The notes under the pieces were generated by a model. The model did no database searches, had not been told where the DNA came from, and was given only the letters and a program-made list of their open reading frames with translations. Positions 27,685 through 40,651 of a stretch of DNA of 64,000 nucleotides are shown in pieces (position 1 is the first letter of the stretch; every line of letters starts with the position of its first letter). The stretch comes from Coriaria nepalensis (Eukaryota; Streptophyta; Magnoliopsida; Cucurbitales; Coriariaceae). A program made the translations under genes and the position numbers. Location of the stretch: NCBI GenBank assembly GCA_027186245.1, contig CP114483.1, forward strand, positions 15,272,220 through 15,336,219. The letters are read 5' to 3'.

Positions 27685-30600
27685 ACTGAATGATATGCTC
27701 TTTAAGGCTAAAATAATGCATTGTTGTATTCAATATATTAATTGCAGGTTATGTAAGAAAATCATGTTTGAAGGGCAAAAATATAATTCGTTCGAATTCA
27801 TTTATAATGATTTAATGACTAGAAGAGCCTCAATGACATGATTTTCACGCTAAGTAAATGTATAGTTGCCTTCACTAGATCAACTGCAAGTTATGCACGA
27901 AAGTCATGTTTAAAAGGTGAATTTCGTCTGAAGTGATTTAGAATGATTTAATGAGTATAAGAGATGCAATAATATGACTTTAACACTAAAAAAATGCATA
28001 GTTGCCTTCAGTAGATCAATTGCAAGTGATGCATGAAAGTCGTGTTTTAAATGCGAACATAGAATTAGTTCGTAGTCCTTTCAAACAATTTAATGATCTA
28101 AAAAAACTGAATGATATGCTCTTTAAGGCTAAAATAATGTATTGTTGTATTCAATAGATTAATTGCAGGTTATGTAATAAAATCATTTTTGAAGGGCAAA
28201 ATATAATTCGTTCGAATTCATTTATAATGATTTAATGACTAGAAGAGCCTCAATGACATGATTTTAACGCTAAGTAAATGTATAGTTGCGTTCAATAGAT
28301 CAACTGCAAGTTATGCACGAAAGTCATGTTTAAAAGGTGAATTTCGTCTGAAGTGATTTAGAATGATTTAATGAGTAAAAGAGATGCAATAATATGACTT
28401 TAACACTAAAAAAATGCATAGTTGCCTTCAGTAGATCAATTGCAAGTTATGCATGAAAGTCGTGTTTTAAATGCGAAAATAGAATTAGTTCGTAGTGCTT
28501 TCAAACAATTTAATGATCTAAAAAAACTGAATGATATGCTCTTTAAGGCTAAAATAATGTATTGTTGTATTCAATAGATTAATTGCAGGTTATGTAATAA
28601 AATCATTTTTGAAGGGCAAAATATAATTCGTTCGAATTCATTTATAATGATTTAATGACTAGAAGAGCCTCAATGACATGATTTTAACGCTAAGTAAATG
28701 TATAGTTGCGTTCAATAGATCAACTGCAAGTTATGCACGAAAGTCATGTTTAAAAGGTGAATTTCGTCTGAAGTGATTTAGAATGATTTAATGAGTAAAA
28801 GAGATGCAATAATATGACTTTAACACTAAAAAAATGCATAGTTGCCTTCAGTAGATCAATTGCAAGTTATGCATGAAAGTCGTGTTTTAAATGCGAAAAT
28901 AGAATTAGTTCGTAGTGCTTTCAAACAATTTAATGATCTAAAAAGACTGAATGATATGCTCTTTAAGGCTAAAATAATGCATTGTTGTATTCAATATATT
29001 AATTGCAGGTTATGTAAGAAAATCATGTTTGAAGGGCAAAAATATAATTCGTTCGAATTCATTTATAATGATTTAATGACTAGAAGAGCCTCAATGACAT
29101 GATTTTCACGCTAAGTAAATGCATAATTGCCTTCACTAGATCAACTGCAAGTTATGCACGAAAGTCATGTTTAAAAGGTGAATTTCGTCTGAAGTGATTT
29201 AGAATGATTTAATGAGTATAAGAGATGCAATAATATGACTTTAACACTAAAAAAATGCATAGTTGCCTTCAGTAGATCAATTGCAAGTGATGCATGAAAG
29301 TCGTGTTTTAAATGCGAAAATAGAATTAGTTCGTAGTGCTTTCAAACAATTTAATGATCTAAAAAAACTGAATGATATGCTCTTTAAGGCTAAAATAATG
29401 TATTGTTGTATTCAATAGATTAATTGCAGGTTATGTAATAAAATCATTTTTGAAGGGCAAAATATAATTCGTTCGAATTCATTTATAATGATTTAATGAC
29501 TAGAAGAGCCTCAATGACATGATTTTAACGCTAAGTAAATGTATAGTTGCGTTCAATAGATCAACTGCAAGTTATGCACGAAAGTCATGTTTAAAAGGTG
29601 AATTTCGTCTGAAGTGATTTAGAATGATTTAATGAGTAAAAGAGATGCAATAATATGACTTTAACACTAAAAAAATGCATAGTTGCCTTCAGTAGATCAA
29701 TTGCAAGTTATGCATGAAAGTCGTGTTTTAAATGCGAAAATAGAATTAGTTCGTAGTGCTTTCAAACAATTTAATGATCTAAAAAGACTGAATGATATGC
29801 TCTTTAAGGCTAAAATAATGCATTGTTGTATTCAATAGATTAATTGCAGGTTATGTAACAAAATCATGTTTGAAGGGCAAATATATAGAATTCGAATTCA
29901 TTTATAATGATTTAATGACTAGAAGAGCCTCAATGACATGATTTTCACGCTAAGTAAATGTATAGTTGCCTTCACTAGATCAACTGCAAGTTATGCACGA
30001 AAGTCATGTTTAAAAGGTGAATTTCGTCTGAAGTGATTTAGAATGATTTAATGAGTATAAGAGATGCAATAATATGACTTTAACACTAAAAAAATGCATA
30101 GTTGCCTTCAGTAGATCAATTGCAAGTGATGCATGAAAGTCGTGTTTTAAATGCGAAAATAGAATTAGTTCGTAGTGCTTTCAAACAATTTAATGATCTA
30201 AAAAGACTGAATGATATGCTCTTTAAGGCTAAAATAATGCATTGTTGTATTCAATATATTAATTGCAGGTTATGTAAGAAAATCATGTTTGAAGGGCAAA
30301 AATATAATTCGTTCGAATTCATTTATAATGATTTAATGACTAGAAGAGCCTCAATGACATGATTTTCACGCTAAGTAAATGTATAGTTGCCTTCACTAGA
30401 TCAACTGCAAGTTATGCACGAAAGTCATGTTTAAAAGGTGAATTTCGTCTGAAGTGATTTAGAATGATTTAATGAGTATAAGAGATGCAATAATATGACT
30501 TTAACACTAAAAAAATGCATAGTTGCCTTCAGTAGATCAATTGCAAGTGATGCATGAAAGTCGTGTTTTAAATGCGAACATAGAATTAGTTCGTAGTGCT

Positions 30601-30942
30601 TTCAAACAATTTAATGATCTAAAAAAACTGAATGATATGCTCTTTAAGGCTAAAATAATGTATTGTTGTATTCAATAGATTAATTGCAGGTTATGTAATA
30701 AAATCATTTTTGAAGGGCAAAATATAATTCGTTCGAATTCATTTATAATGATTTAATGACTAGAAGAGCCTCAATGACATGATTTTAACGCTAAGTAAAT
30801 GTATAGTTGCGTTCAATAGATCAACTGCAAGTTATGCACGAAAGTCATGTTTAAAAGGTGAATTTCGTCTGAAGTGATTTAGAATGATTTAATGAGTAAA
30901 AGAGATGCAATAATATGACTTTAACACTAAAAAAATGCCTAG
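27574..30942. repeat. Locally periodic block of CAATAT and TGTATTG monomers
   Basis: Monomers with CAATAT return at 1,260-bp spacing (near 27,735, 28,996 and 30,256), separated by pairs of other monomers that mostly carry TGTATTG, GTAATAAA and GCGTTCAATAG. The block resembles the 7.6-10.1 kb region and lies just right of the right copy of the long-range duplication, so the two regions probably share ancestry. Confidence 0.75.
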
Positions 30943-31571
30943 TTTCCTTCAGTAGATCAATTGCAAGTTATGCATGAAAGTCGTGTTTTAAATGCGAAAA
31001 TAGAATTAGTTCGAAGTGCTTCCAAACAATTTAATGATCTAAAAAGACTGAATGATATGCTCTTTAAGGCTAAAATAATGCATTGTTGTATTCCATAGAT
31101 TAATTGCAGGTTATGTAAGAAAATCATTTTTGAAGGGCAAAAATATAATTCGTTCGAATTCATTTATAATGATTTAATGACTAGAAGAGCCTCAATGACA
31201 TGATTTTAACGCTAAGTAAATGTATAGTTGCCTTCACTAGATCAACTGCAGGTTATGCACGAAAGTCATGTTTAAAAGGTGAATTTCGTCTGAAGTGATT
31301 TAGAATGATTTAATGGGTAAAAGAGATGCAATAATATGACTTTAACAGTAAAAAAATGCATAGTTTCCTTCAGTAGATCAATTGCAAGTGATGCATGAAA
31401 GTCGTGTTTTAAATGCGAAAATAGAATTAGTTCGTAGTGCTTTCAAACAATTTAATGATCTAAAAAAACTGAATGATATGCTCTTTAAGGCTAAAATAAT
31501 GCATTGTTGTATTCAATAGATTAATTGCAGGTTATGTAAGAAAATCATGTTTGAAGGGCAAAAATATAGAA

Positions 31572-34500
31572 TTCGAATTCATTTATAATGATTTAATGAC
31601 TAGAAGAGCCTCAATGACATGATTTTCACGCTAAGTAAATGTATAGTTGCCTTCACTAGATCAACTGCAAGTTATGCACGAAAGTCATGTTTAAAAGGTG
31701 AATTTCGTCTGAAGTGATTTAGAATGATTTAATGAGTATAAGAGATGCAATAATATGACTTTAACACTAAAAAAATGCATAGTTGCCTTCAGTAGATCAA
31801 TTGCAAGTGATGCATGAAAGTCGTGTTTTAAATGCGAAAATAGAATTAGTTCGTAGTGCTTTCAAACAATTTAATGATCTAAAAAAACTGAATGATATGC
31901 TCTTTAAGGCTAAAATAATGCATTGTTGTATTCAATAGATTAATTGCAGGTTATATAAGAAAATCATTTTTGAAGGGCAAAATATAATTCGTTCGAATTC
32001 ATTTATAATGATTTAATGACTAGAAGAGCCTCAATGACATGATTTTAACGCTAAGTAAATGTATAGTTGCCTTCAATAGATCAACTGCAAGTTATGCACG
32101 AAAGTCATGTTTAAAAGGTGAATTTCGTCTGAAGTGATTTAGAATGATTTAATGAGTAAAAGAGATGCAATAATATGACTTTAACACTAAAAAAATGCAT
32201 AGTTTCCTTCAGTAGATCAATTGCAAGTTATGCATGAAAGTCGTGTTTTAAATGCGAAAATAGAATTAGTTCGTAGTGCTTTCAAACAATTTAATGATCT
32301 AAAAAGACTGAATGATATGCTCTTTAAGGCTAAAATAATGCATTGTTGTATTCAATAGATTAATTGCAGGTTATGTAAGAAAATCATTTTTGAAGGGCAG
32401 AATATAATTCGTTCGAATTCATTTATAATGATTTAATGACTAGAAGAGCCTCAATGACATGATTTTAACGCTAAGTAAATGTATAGTTGCGTTCACTAGA
32501 TCAACTGCAGGTTATGCACGAAAGTCATGTTTAAAAGGTGAATTTCGTCTGAAGTGATTTAGAATGATTTAACGGGTAAAAGAGATGCAATAATATGACT
32601 TTAACACTAAAAAAATGCATAGTTTCCTTCAGTAGATCAATTGCAAGTTATGCATGAAAGTCGTGTTTTAAATGCGAAAATAGAATTAGTTCGTAGTGCT
32701 TTCAAACAATTTAATGATCTAAAAAGACTGAATGATATGCTCTTTAAGGCTAAAATAATGCATTGTTGTATTCAATAGATTAATTGCAGGTTATGTAAGA
32801 AAATCATGTTTGAAGGGCAAAAATATAATTCGTTCGAATTCATTTATAATGATTTAATGACTAGAAGAACCTCAATGACATGATTTTAACGCTAAGTAAA
32901 TGTATAGTTGCCTTCACTAGATCAACTGCAAGTTATGCACGAAAGTCATGTTTAAAAGGTGAATTTCGTCTGAAGTGATTTAGAATGATTTAATGGGTAA
33001 AAGAGATGCAATAATATGACTTTAACAGTAAAAAAATGCATAGTTTCCTTCAGTAGATCAATTGCAAGTGATGCATGAAAGTCGTGTTTTAAATGCGAAA
33101 ATAGAATTAGTTCGTAGTGCTTTCAAACAATTTAATGATCTAAAAAGACTGAATGATATGCTCTTTAAGGCTAAAAGAATGCATTGTTGTATTCAATAGA
33201 TTAATTGCAGGTTATGTAACAAAATCATGTTTGAAGGGCAAAAATATAGAATTCGAATTCATTTATAATGATTTAATGACTAGAAGAGCCTCGATGACAT
33301 GATGTTCACGCTAAGTAAATGTATAGTTGCCTTCACTAGATCAACTGCAAGTTATGCACGAAAGTCATGTTTAAAAGGTGAATTTCGTCTGAAGTGATTT
33401 AGAATGATTTAATGAGTATAAGAGATGCAATAATATGACTTTAACACGAAAAAAATGCATAGTTGCCTTCAGTAGATCAATTGCAAGTGATGCATGAAAG
33501 TCGTGTTTTAAATGCGAAAATAGAATTAGTTCGTAGTGCTTTCAAACAATTTAATGATCTAAAAAAACTGAATGATATGCTCTTTAAGGCTAAAATAATG
33601 CATTGTTGTATTCAATAGATTAATTGCAGGTTATGTAAGAAAATCATGTTTGAAGGGCAAAAATATAATTCGTTCGAATTCATTTATAATGATTTAATGA
33701 CTAGAAGAGCCTCAATGACATGATTTTCACGCTAAGTAAATGTATAGTTGCCTTCACTAGATGAACTGCAAGTTATGCACGAAAGTCATGTTTAAAAGGT
33801 GAATTTCGTCTGAAGTGATTTAGAATGATTTAATGAGTATAAGAGATGCAATAATATGACTTTAACACTAAAAAAATGCATAGTTGCCTTCAGTAGATCA
33901 ATTGCAAGTGATGCATGAAAGTCGTGTTTTAAATGCGAAAATAGAATTAGTTCGTAGTGCTTTCAAACAATTTAATGATCTAAAAAAACTGAATGATATG
34001 CTCTTTAAGGCTAAAATAATGCATTGTTGTATTCAATAGATTAATTGCAGGTTATATAAGAAAATCATTTTTGAAGGGCAAAATATAATTCGTTCGAATT
34101 CATTTATAATGATTTAATGACTAGAAGAGCCTCAATGACATGATTTTAACGCTAAGTAAATGTATAGTTGCCTTCAATAGATCAACTGCAAGTTATGCAC
34201 GAAAGTCATGTTTAAAAGGTGAATTTCGTCTGAAGTGATTTAGAATGATTTAATGAGTAAAAGAGATGCAATAATATGACTTTAACACTAAAAAAATGCA
34301 TAGTTTCCTTCAGTAGATCAATTGCAAGTTATGCATGAAAGTCGTGTTTTAAATGCGAAAATAGAATTAGTTCGTAGTGCTTTCAAACAATTTAATGATC
34401 TAAAAAGACTGAATGATATGCTCTTTAAGGCTAAAATAATGCATTGTTGTATTCAATAGATTAATTGCAGGTTATGTAAGAAAATCATTTTTGAAGGGCA

Positions 34501-35128
34501 GAATATAATTCGTTCGAATTCATTTATAATGATTTAATGACTAGAAGAGCCTCAATGACATGATTTTAACGCTAAGTAAATGTATAGTTGCGTTCACTAG
34601 ATCAACTGCAGGTTATGCACGAAAGTCATGTTTAAAAGGTGAATTTCGTCTGAAGTTATTTAGAATGATTTAACGGGTAAAAGAGATGCAATAATATGAC
34701 TTTAACACAAAAAAAATGCATAGTTTCCTTCAGTAGATCAATTGCAAGTTATGCATGAAAGTCGTGTTTTAAATGCGAAAATAGAATTAGTTCGTAGTGC
34801 TTTCAAACAATTTAATGATCTAAAAAGACTGAATGATATGCTCTTTAAGGCTAAAATAATGCATTGTTGTATTCAATAGATTAATTGCAGGTTATGTAAG
34901 AAAATCATGTTTGAAGGGCAAAAATATAATTCGTTCGAATTCATTTATAATGATTTAATGACTAGAAGAACCTCAATGACATGATTTTAACGCTAAGTAA
35001 ATGTATAGTTGCCTTCACTAGATCAACTGCAAGTTATGCACGAAAGTCATGTTTAAAAGGTGAATTTCGTCTGAAGTGATTTAGAATGATTTAATGGGTA
35101 AAAGAGATGCAATAATATGACTTTAACA
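31572..35128. repeat. Five-monomer duplication, offset 2,101 bp
   Basis: Bases 31,572-33,027 match 33,673-35,128 over 1,456 bp with three differences seen. Shared rare variants are TTATATAAG, GGGCAGAATA, GCGTTCACTAG, TAACGGGTAAAAG and AGAACCTCAATG. A related block occurs near 22.5-23.6 kb. This is the closest thing to an HOR in the left domain, but it is not continued. Confidence 0.88.
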
Positions 35129-36818
35129 CTAAAAAAATGCATAGTTTCCTTCAGTAGATCAATTGCAAGTGATGCATGAAAGTCGTGTTTTAAATGCGAA
35201 AATATTATTAGTTCGTAGTGCTTTCAAACAATTTAATGATCTAAAAAAACTGAATGATATGCTCTTTAAGGCTAAAATAATGCATTGTTGTATTCAATAG
35301 ATTAATTGCAGGTTATGTAAGAAAATCATTTTTGAAGGGCAAAATATAATTCGTTCGAATTCATTTATAATGATTTAATGACTAGAAGAGCCTCAATGAC
35401 ATGATTTTAACGCTAAGTAAATGTATAGTTGCCTTCACTAGATCAACTGCAGGTTATGCACGAAAGTCATGTTTAAAAGGTGAATTTCGTCTGAAGTGAT
35501 TTAGAAAGATTTAATGGGTAAAAGAGATGCAATAATATGACTTTAACACTAAAAAAATGCATAGTTTCCTTCAGTAGATCAATTGCAAGTTATGCATGAA
35601 AGTCGTGTTTTAAATGCGAAAATAGAATTAGTTCGTAGTGCTTTCAAACAATTTAATGATCTAAAAAGACTGAATGATATGCTCTTTAAGGCTAAAATAA
35701 TGCATTGTTGTATTCAATAGATTAATTGCAGGTTATATAAGAAAATCATGTTTGAAGGGCAAAAATATAATTCGTTCGAATTCATTTATAATGATTTAAT
35801 GACTAGAAGAGCCTCAATGACATGATTTTCACGTTAAGTAAATGTATAGTTGCCTTCACTAGATCAGCTGCAAGTTATGCACGAAAGTCATGTTTAAAAG
35901 GTGAATTTCGTCTGAAGTGATTTAGAATGATTTAATGGGTAAAAGAGATGCAATAATATGACTTTAACACTACAAAATGCATAGTTTCCTTCAGTAGATC
36001 AATTGCAAGTTATGCATGAAAGTCGTGTTTTAAATGGGAAAATAGAATTAGTTCGTAGTGCTTTCAAACAATTTAATGATCTAAAAAGACTGAATGATAT
36101 GCTCTTTAAGGCTAAAATAATGCATTGTTGTATTCAATAGATTAATTGCAGGTTATGTAAGAAAATCATGTTTGAAGGGCAAAAATATAATTCGTTCGAA
36201 TTCATTTATAATGATTTAATGACTAGAAGAGCCTCAATGACATGATTTTCACGCTAAGTAAATGTATAGTTGCCTTCACTAGATCAACTCCAAGTTATGC
36301 ACGAAAGTCATGTTTAAAAGGTGAATTTCGTCTGAAGTGATTTAGAATGATTTAATGAGTATAAGAGATGCAATATTATGACTTTAACACTAAAAAAATG
36401 CATAGTTGCCTTCAGTAGATCAATTGCAAGTGATGCATGAAAGTCGTGTTTTAAATGCGAAAATAGAATTAGTTCGTAGTGCTTTCAAACAATTTAATGA
36501 TCTAAAAAGACTTAATGATATGCTCTTTAAGGCTAAAATAATGCATTGTTGTATTCAATATATTAATTGCAGGTTATGTAAAAAAATCATTTTTGAAGGG
36601 CAAAAATATAATTCGTTCGAATTCATTTATAATGATTTAATGACTAGAAGAGCCTCAATGACATGATTTTAACGCTAAGTAAATGTATAGTTGCCTTCAG
36701 TAGATCAACTGCAAGTTATGCACGAAAGTCATGTTTAAAAGGTGAATTTCGTCTGAAGTGATTTAGAATGATTTAATGGGTAAAAGAGATGCAATAATAT
36801 GACTTTAACACTAAAAAA

Positions 36819-39800
36819 ATGCATAGTTCCCTTCAGTAGATCAATTGCAAGTTATGCATGAAAGTCATGTTTTAAATGCGAAAATAGAATTAGTTCGAAG
36901 TGCTTTCAAACAATTTAATGATCTAAAAAGACTGAATGATATGCTCTTTAAGGCTAAAATAATGCATTGTTGTATTCAATAGATTAATTGCAGGTTATGT
37001 AAGAAAATCATTTTTGAAGGGCAAAATATAATTCGTTCGAATTCATTTATAATGATTTAATGACTAGAAGAGCCTCAATGACATGATTTTAACGCTAAGT
37101 AAATGTATAGTTGCCTTCAATAGATCAACTGCAAGTTATGCACGAAAGTCATGTTTAAAAGGTGAATCTCGTCTGAAGTGATTTAGAATGATTTAATGGG
37201 TAAAAGAGATGCAATAATATGACTTTAACACTAAAAAAATGCATAGTTTCCTTCAGTAGATCAATTGCAAGTTATGCATGAAAGTCATGTTTTAAATGCG
37301 AAAATAGAATTAGTTCGAAGTGCTTTCAAACAATTTAATGATCTAAAAAGACTGAATGATATGCTCTTTAAGGCTAAAATAATGCATTGTTGTATTCAAT
37401 AGATTAATTGCAGGTTATGTAAGAAAATCATTTTTGAAGGGCAAAATATAATTCGTTCGAATTCATTTATAATGATTTAATGACTAGAAGAGCCTCAATG
37501 ACATGATTTTAACGCTAAGTAAATGTATAGTTGCCTTCAATAGATCAACTGCAAGTTATGCACGAAAGTCATGTTTAAAAGGTGAATCTCGTCTGAAGTG
37601 ATTTAGAATGATTTAATGAGTATAAGAGATGCAATAATATGACTTTAACACTAAAAAAATGCATAGTTGCCTGCAATAGATCAATTGCAAGTTATGCATG
37701 AAAGTCGTGTTTTAAATGCGAAAATAGAATTAGTTCGAAGTGCTTCCAAACAATTTAATGATCTAAAAAGACTGAATGATATGCTCTTTAAGGCAAAAAT
37801 AATGCATTGTTGTATTCCATAGATTAATTGCAGGTTATGTAAGAAAATCATGTTTGAAGGGCAAAAATATAATTCGTTCGAATTCATTTATAATGATTTA
37901 ATGACTAGAAGAGCCTCAATGACATGATTTTCACGCTAAGTAAATGTATAGTTGCCTTCACTAGATCAACTCCAAGTTATGCACGAAAGTCATGTTTAAA
38001 AGGTGAATTTCGTCTGAAGTGATTTAGAATGATTTAATGAGTATAAGAGATGCAATAATATGACTTTAACACTAAAAAAATGCATAGTTGCCTGCAATAG
38101 ATCAATTGCAAGTTATGCATGAAAGTCGTGTTTTAAATGCGAAAATAGAATTAGTTCGAAGTGCTTCCAAACAATTTAATGATCTAAAAAGACTGAATGA
38201 TATGCTCTTTAAGGCAAAAATAATGCATTGTTGTATTCCATAGATTAATTGCAGGTTATGTAAGAAAATCATGTTTGAAGGGCAAAAATATAATTCGTTC
38301 GAATTCATTTATAATGATTTAATGACTAGAAGAGCCTCAATGATATGATTTTAACGCTAAGTAAATGTATAGTTGCCTTCAGTAGATCAACTGCAAGTTA
38401 TGCACGAAAGTCATGTTTAAAAGGTGAATTTCGTCTGAAGTGATTTAGAATGATTTAATGAGTATAAGAGATGCAATAATATGACTTTAACACTAAAAAA
38501 ATGCATAGTTTCCTTCAGTAGATCAATTGCAAGTTATGCATGAAAGTCGTGTTTTAAATGCGAAAATAGAATTAGTTCGAAGTGCTTCCAAACAATTTAA
38601 TGATCTAAAAAGACTGAATGATATGCTCTTTAAGGCTAAAATAATGCATTGTTGTATTCCATAGATTAATTGCAGGTTATGTAAGAAAATCATGTTTGAA
38701 GGGCAAAAATATAATTCGTTCGAATTCATTTATAATGATTTAATGACTAGAAGAGCCTCAATGACATGATTTTCACGCTAAGTAAATGTATAGTTGCCTT
38801 CACTAGATCAACTGCAAGTTATGCACGAAAGTCATGTTTAAAAGGTGAATTTCGTCTGAAGTGATTTAGAATGATTTAATGAGTATAAGAGATGCAATAA
38901 TATGACTTTAACACTAAAAAAATGCATAGTTCCCTTCAGTAGATCAATTGCAAGTTATGCATGAAAGTCATGTTTTAAATGCGAAAATAGAATTAGTTCA
39001 GAGTGCTTCCAAACAATTTAATGATCTAAAAAGACTGAATGATATGCTCTTTAAGGCTAAAATAATGCATTGTTGTATTCCATAGATTAATTGCAGGTTA
39101 TGTAAGAAAATCATGTTTGAAGGGCAAAAATATAATTCGTTCGAATTCATTTATAATGATTTAATGACTAGAAGAGCCTCAATGACATGATTTTAACGCT
39201 AAGTAAATGTATAGTTGCCTTCAGTAGATCAACTGCAAGTTATGCACGAAAGTCATGTTTAAAAGGTGAATTTCGTCTGAAGTGATTTATGCACGAAAGT
39301 CATGTTTAAAAGGTGAATTTCGTCTGAAGTGATTTAGAATGATTTAATGGGTAAAAGAGAGGCAATAATATGACTTTAACACTGAAAATATGCATAGTTT
39401 CCTTCAGTAGATCAATTGCAAGTTATGCATGAAAGTCGTGTTTTAAATGCGAAAATAGAATTAGTTCGAAGTGCTTCCAAACAATTTAATGATCTAAAAA
39501 GACTGAATGATATGCTCTTTAAGGCTAAAATAATGCATTGTTGTATTCAATAGATTAATTGCAGGTTATGTAAGAAAATCGTGTTTGAAGGGCAAAAATA
39601 TAATTCGTTCGAATTCATTTATAATGATTTAATGACTAGAAGAGCCTCAATGACATGATTTTAACGCTAAGTAAATGTATAGTTGCCTTCACTAGATCAA
39701 CTGCAAGTTATGCACGAAAGTCATGTTTAAAAGGTGAATTTCGTCTGATGTGATTTAGAATGATTTAATGAGTATAAGAGATGCAATAATATGACTTTAA

Positions 39801-40651
39801 CACTAAAAAAATGCATAGTTGCCTTCAGTAGATCAATCGCAAGTGATGCATGAAAGTCGTGTTTTAAATGCGAAAATAGAATTAGTTCGTAGTGCTTTCA
39901 AACAATTTAATGATCTAAAAAGACTGAATGATATGCTCTATAAGGCTAAAATAATGCATTGTTGTATTCAATAGATTAATTGCAGGTTATGTAAAAAAAT
40001 CATTTTTAAAGGGCAAAATATAATTCGTTCGAATTCATTTATAATGATTTAATGACTAGAAGAGCCTCAATGACATGATTTTAACGCTAAGTAAATGTAT
40101 AGTTGCCTTCAGTAGATCAACTGCAAGTTATGCACGAAAGTCATGTTTAAAAGGTGAATTTCGTCTGAAGTGATTTAGAATGATTTAATGAGTATAAGAG
40201 ATGCAATAATATGACTTTAACACTAAAAAAATGCATAGTTGCCTTCAGTAGATCAATTGCAAGTGATGCATGAAAGTCGTGTTTTAAATGCGAAAATAGA
40301 ATTAGTTCGTAGTGCTTTCAAACAATTTAATGATCTAAAAAGACTGAATGATATGCTCTTTAAGGCTAAAATAATGCATTGTTGTATTCAATAGATTAAT
40401 TGCAGGTTATGTAAAAAAATCATTTTTGAAGGGCAAAAATATAATTCGTTCGAATTCATTTATAATGATTTAATGACTAGAAGAGCCTCAATGACATGAT
40501 TTTAACGCTAAGTAAATGTATAGTTGCCTTCAGTAGATCAACTGCAAGTTATGCACGAAAGTCATGTTTAAAAGGTGAATTTCGTCTGAAGTGATTTAGA
40601 ATGATTTAATGGGTAAAAGAGATGCAATAATATGACTTTAACACTAAAAAA
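36819..40651. repeat. 9-monomer HOR variant (3,833 bp): a b c c' d e f g h
   Basis: First passage through the HOR. It has nine monomers instead of eight because monomers b and c stand separately where the canonical unit has the single hybrid b'. Monomers c and c' are adjacent near-copies at a 421-bp spacing, both with GCCTGCAATAG and GGCAAAAATAATG. The length equals nine monomers plus the 47-bp duplication of monomer e. It may resemble the parent of the 8-mer, or be derived from it. Confidence 0.85.
39242..39335. repeat. 47-bp tandem duplication in monomer e (site 1)
   Basis: Bases 39,242-39,288 and 39,289-39,335 are identical 47-bp copies running from ATGCACGAAAG to AGTGATTT. Both ends share TTA, a short microhomology that fits slippage or end joining. 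The duplication lengthens monomer e to about 468 bp and marks the HOR. Confidence 0.95.

Larger units (their letters stand above)
1..36397. repeat. Heterogeneous satellite domain without a stable HOR
   Basis: About 86 monomers whose variants are mixed in many orders. No single multi-monomer unit returns regularly through the domain, although short blocks of 2 to 10 monomers are duplicated locally or at a distance. Two variant groups are characteristic and do not occur in the right domain. One is monomers with a perfect GAATTCGAATTC palindrome. The other is monomers combining TGTATTG, GTAATAAA and usually GCGTTCAATAG. The domain looks older or less recently homogenised than the right one, which is an inference from its higher diversity. 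Confidence 0.85.

Noticed and set aside
4917..36666. Recurrent 77 to 86-codon open frames on the plus strand
   Set aside because: Most begin at TTG rather than ATG, exist only where CAATAG has become CAATAT or a similar variant, and lie wholly inside the satellite. They are not genes.
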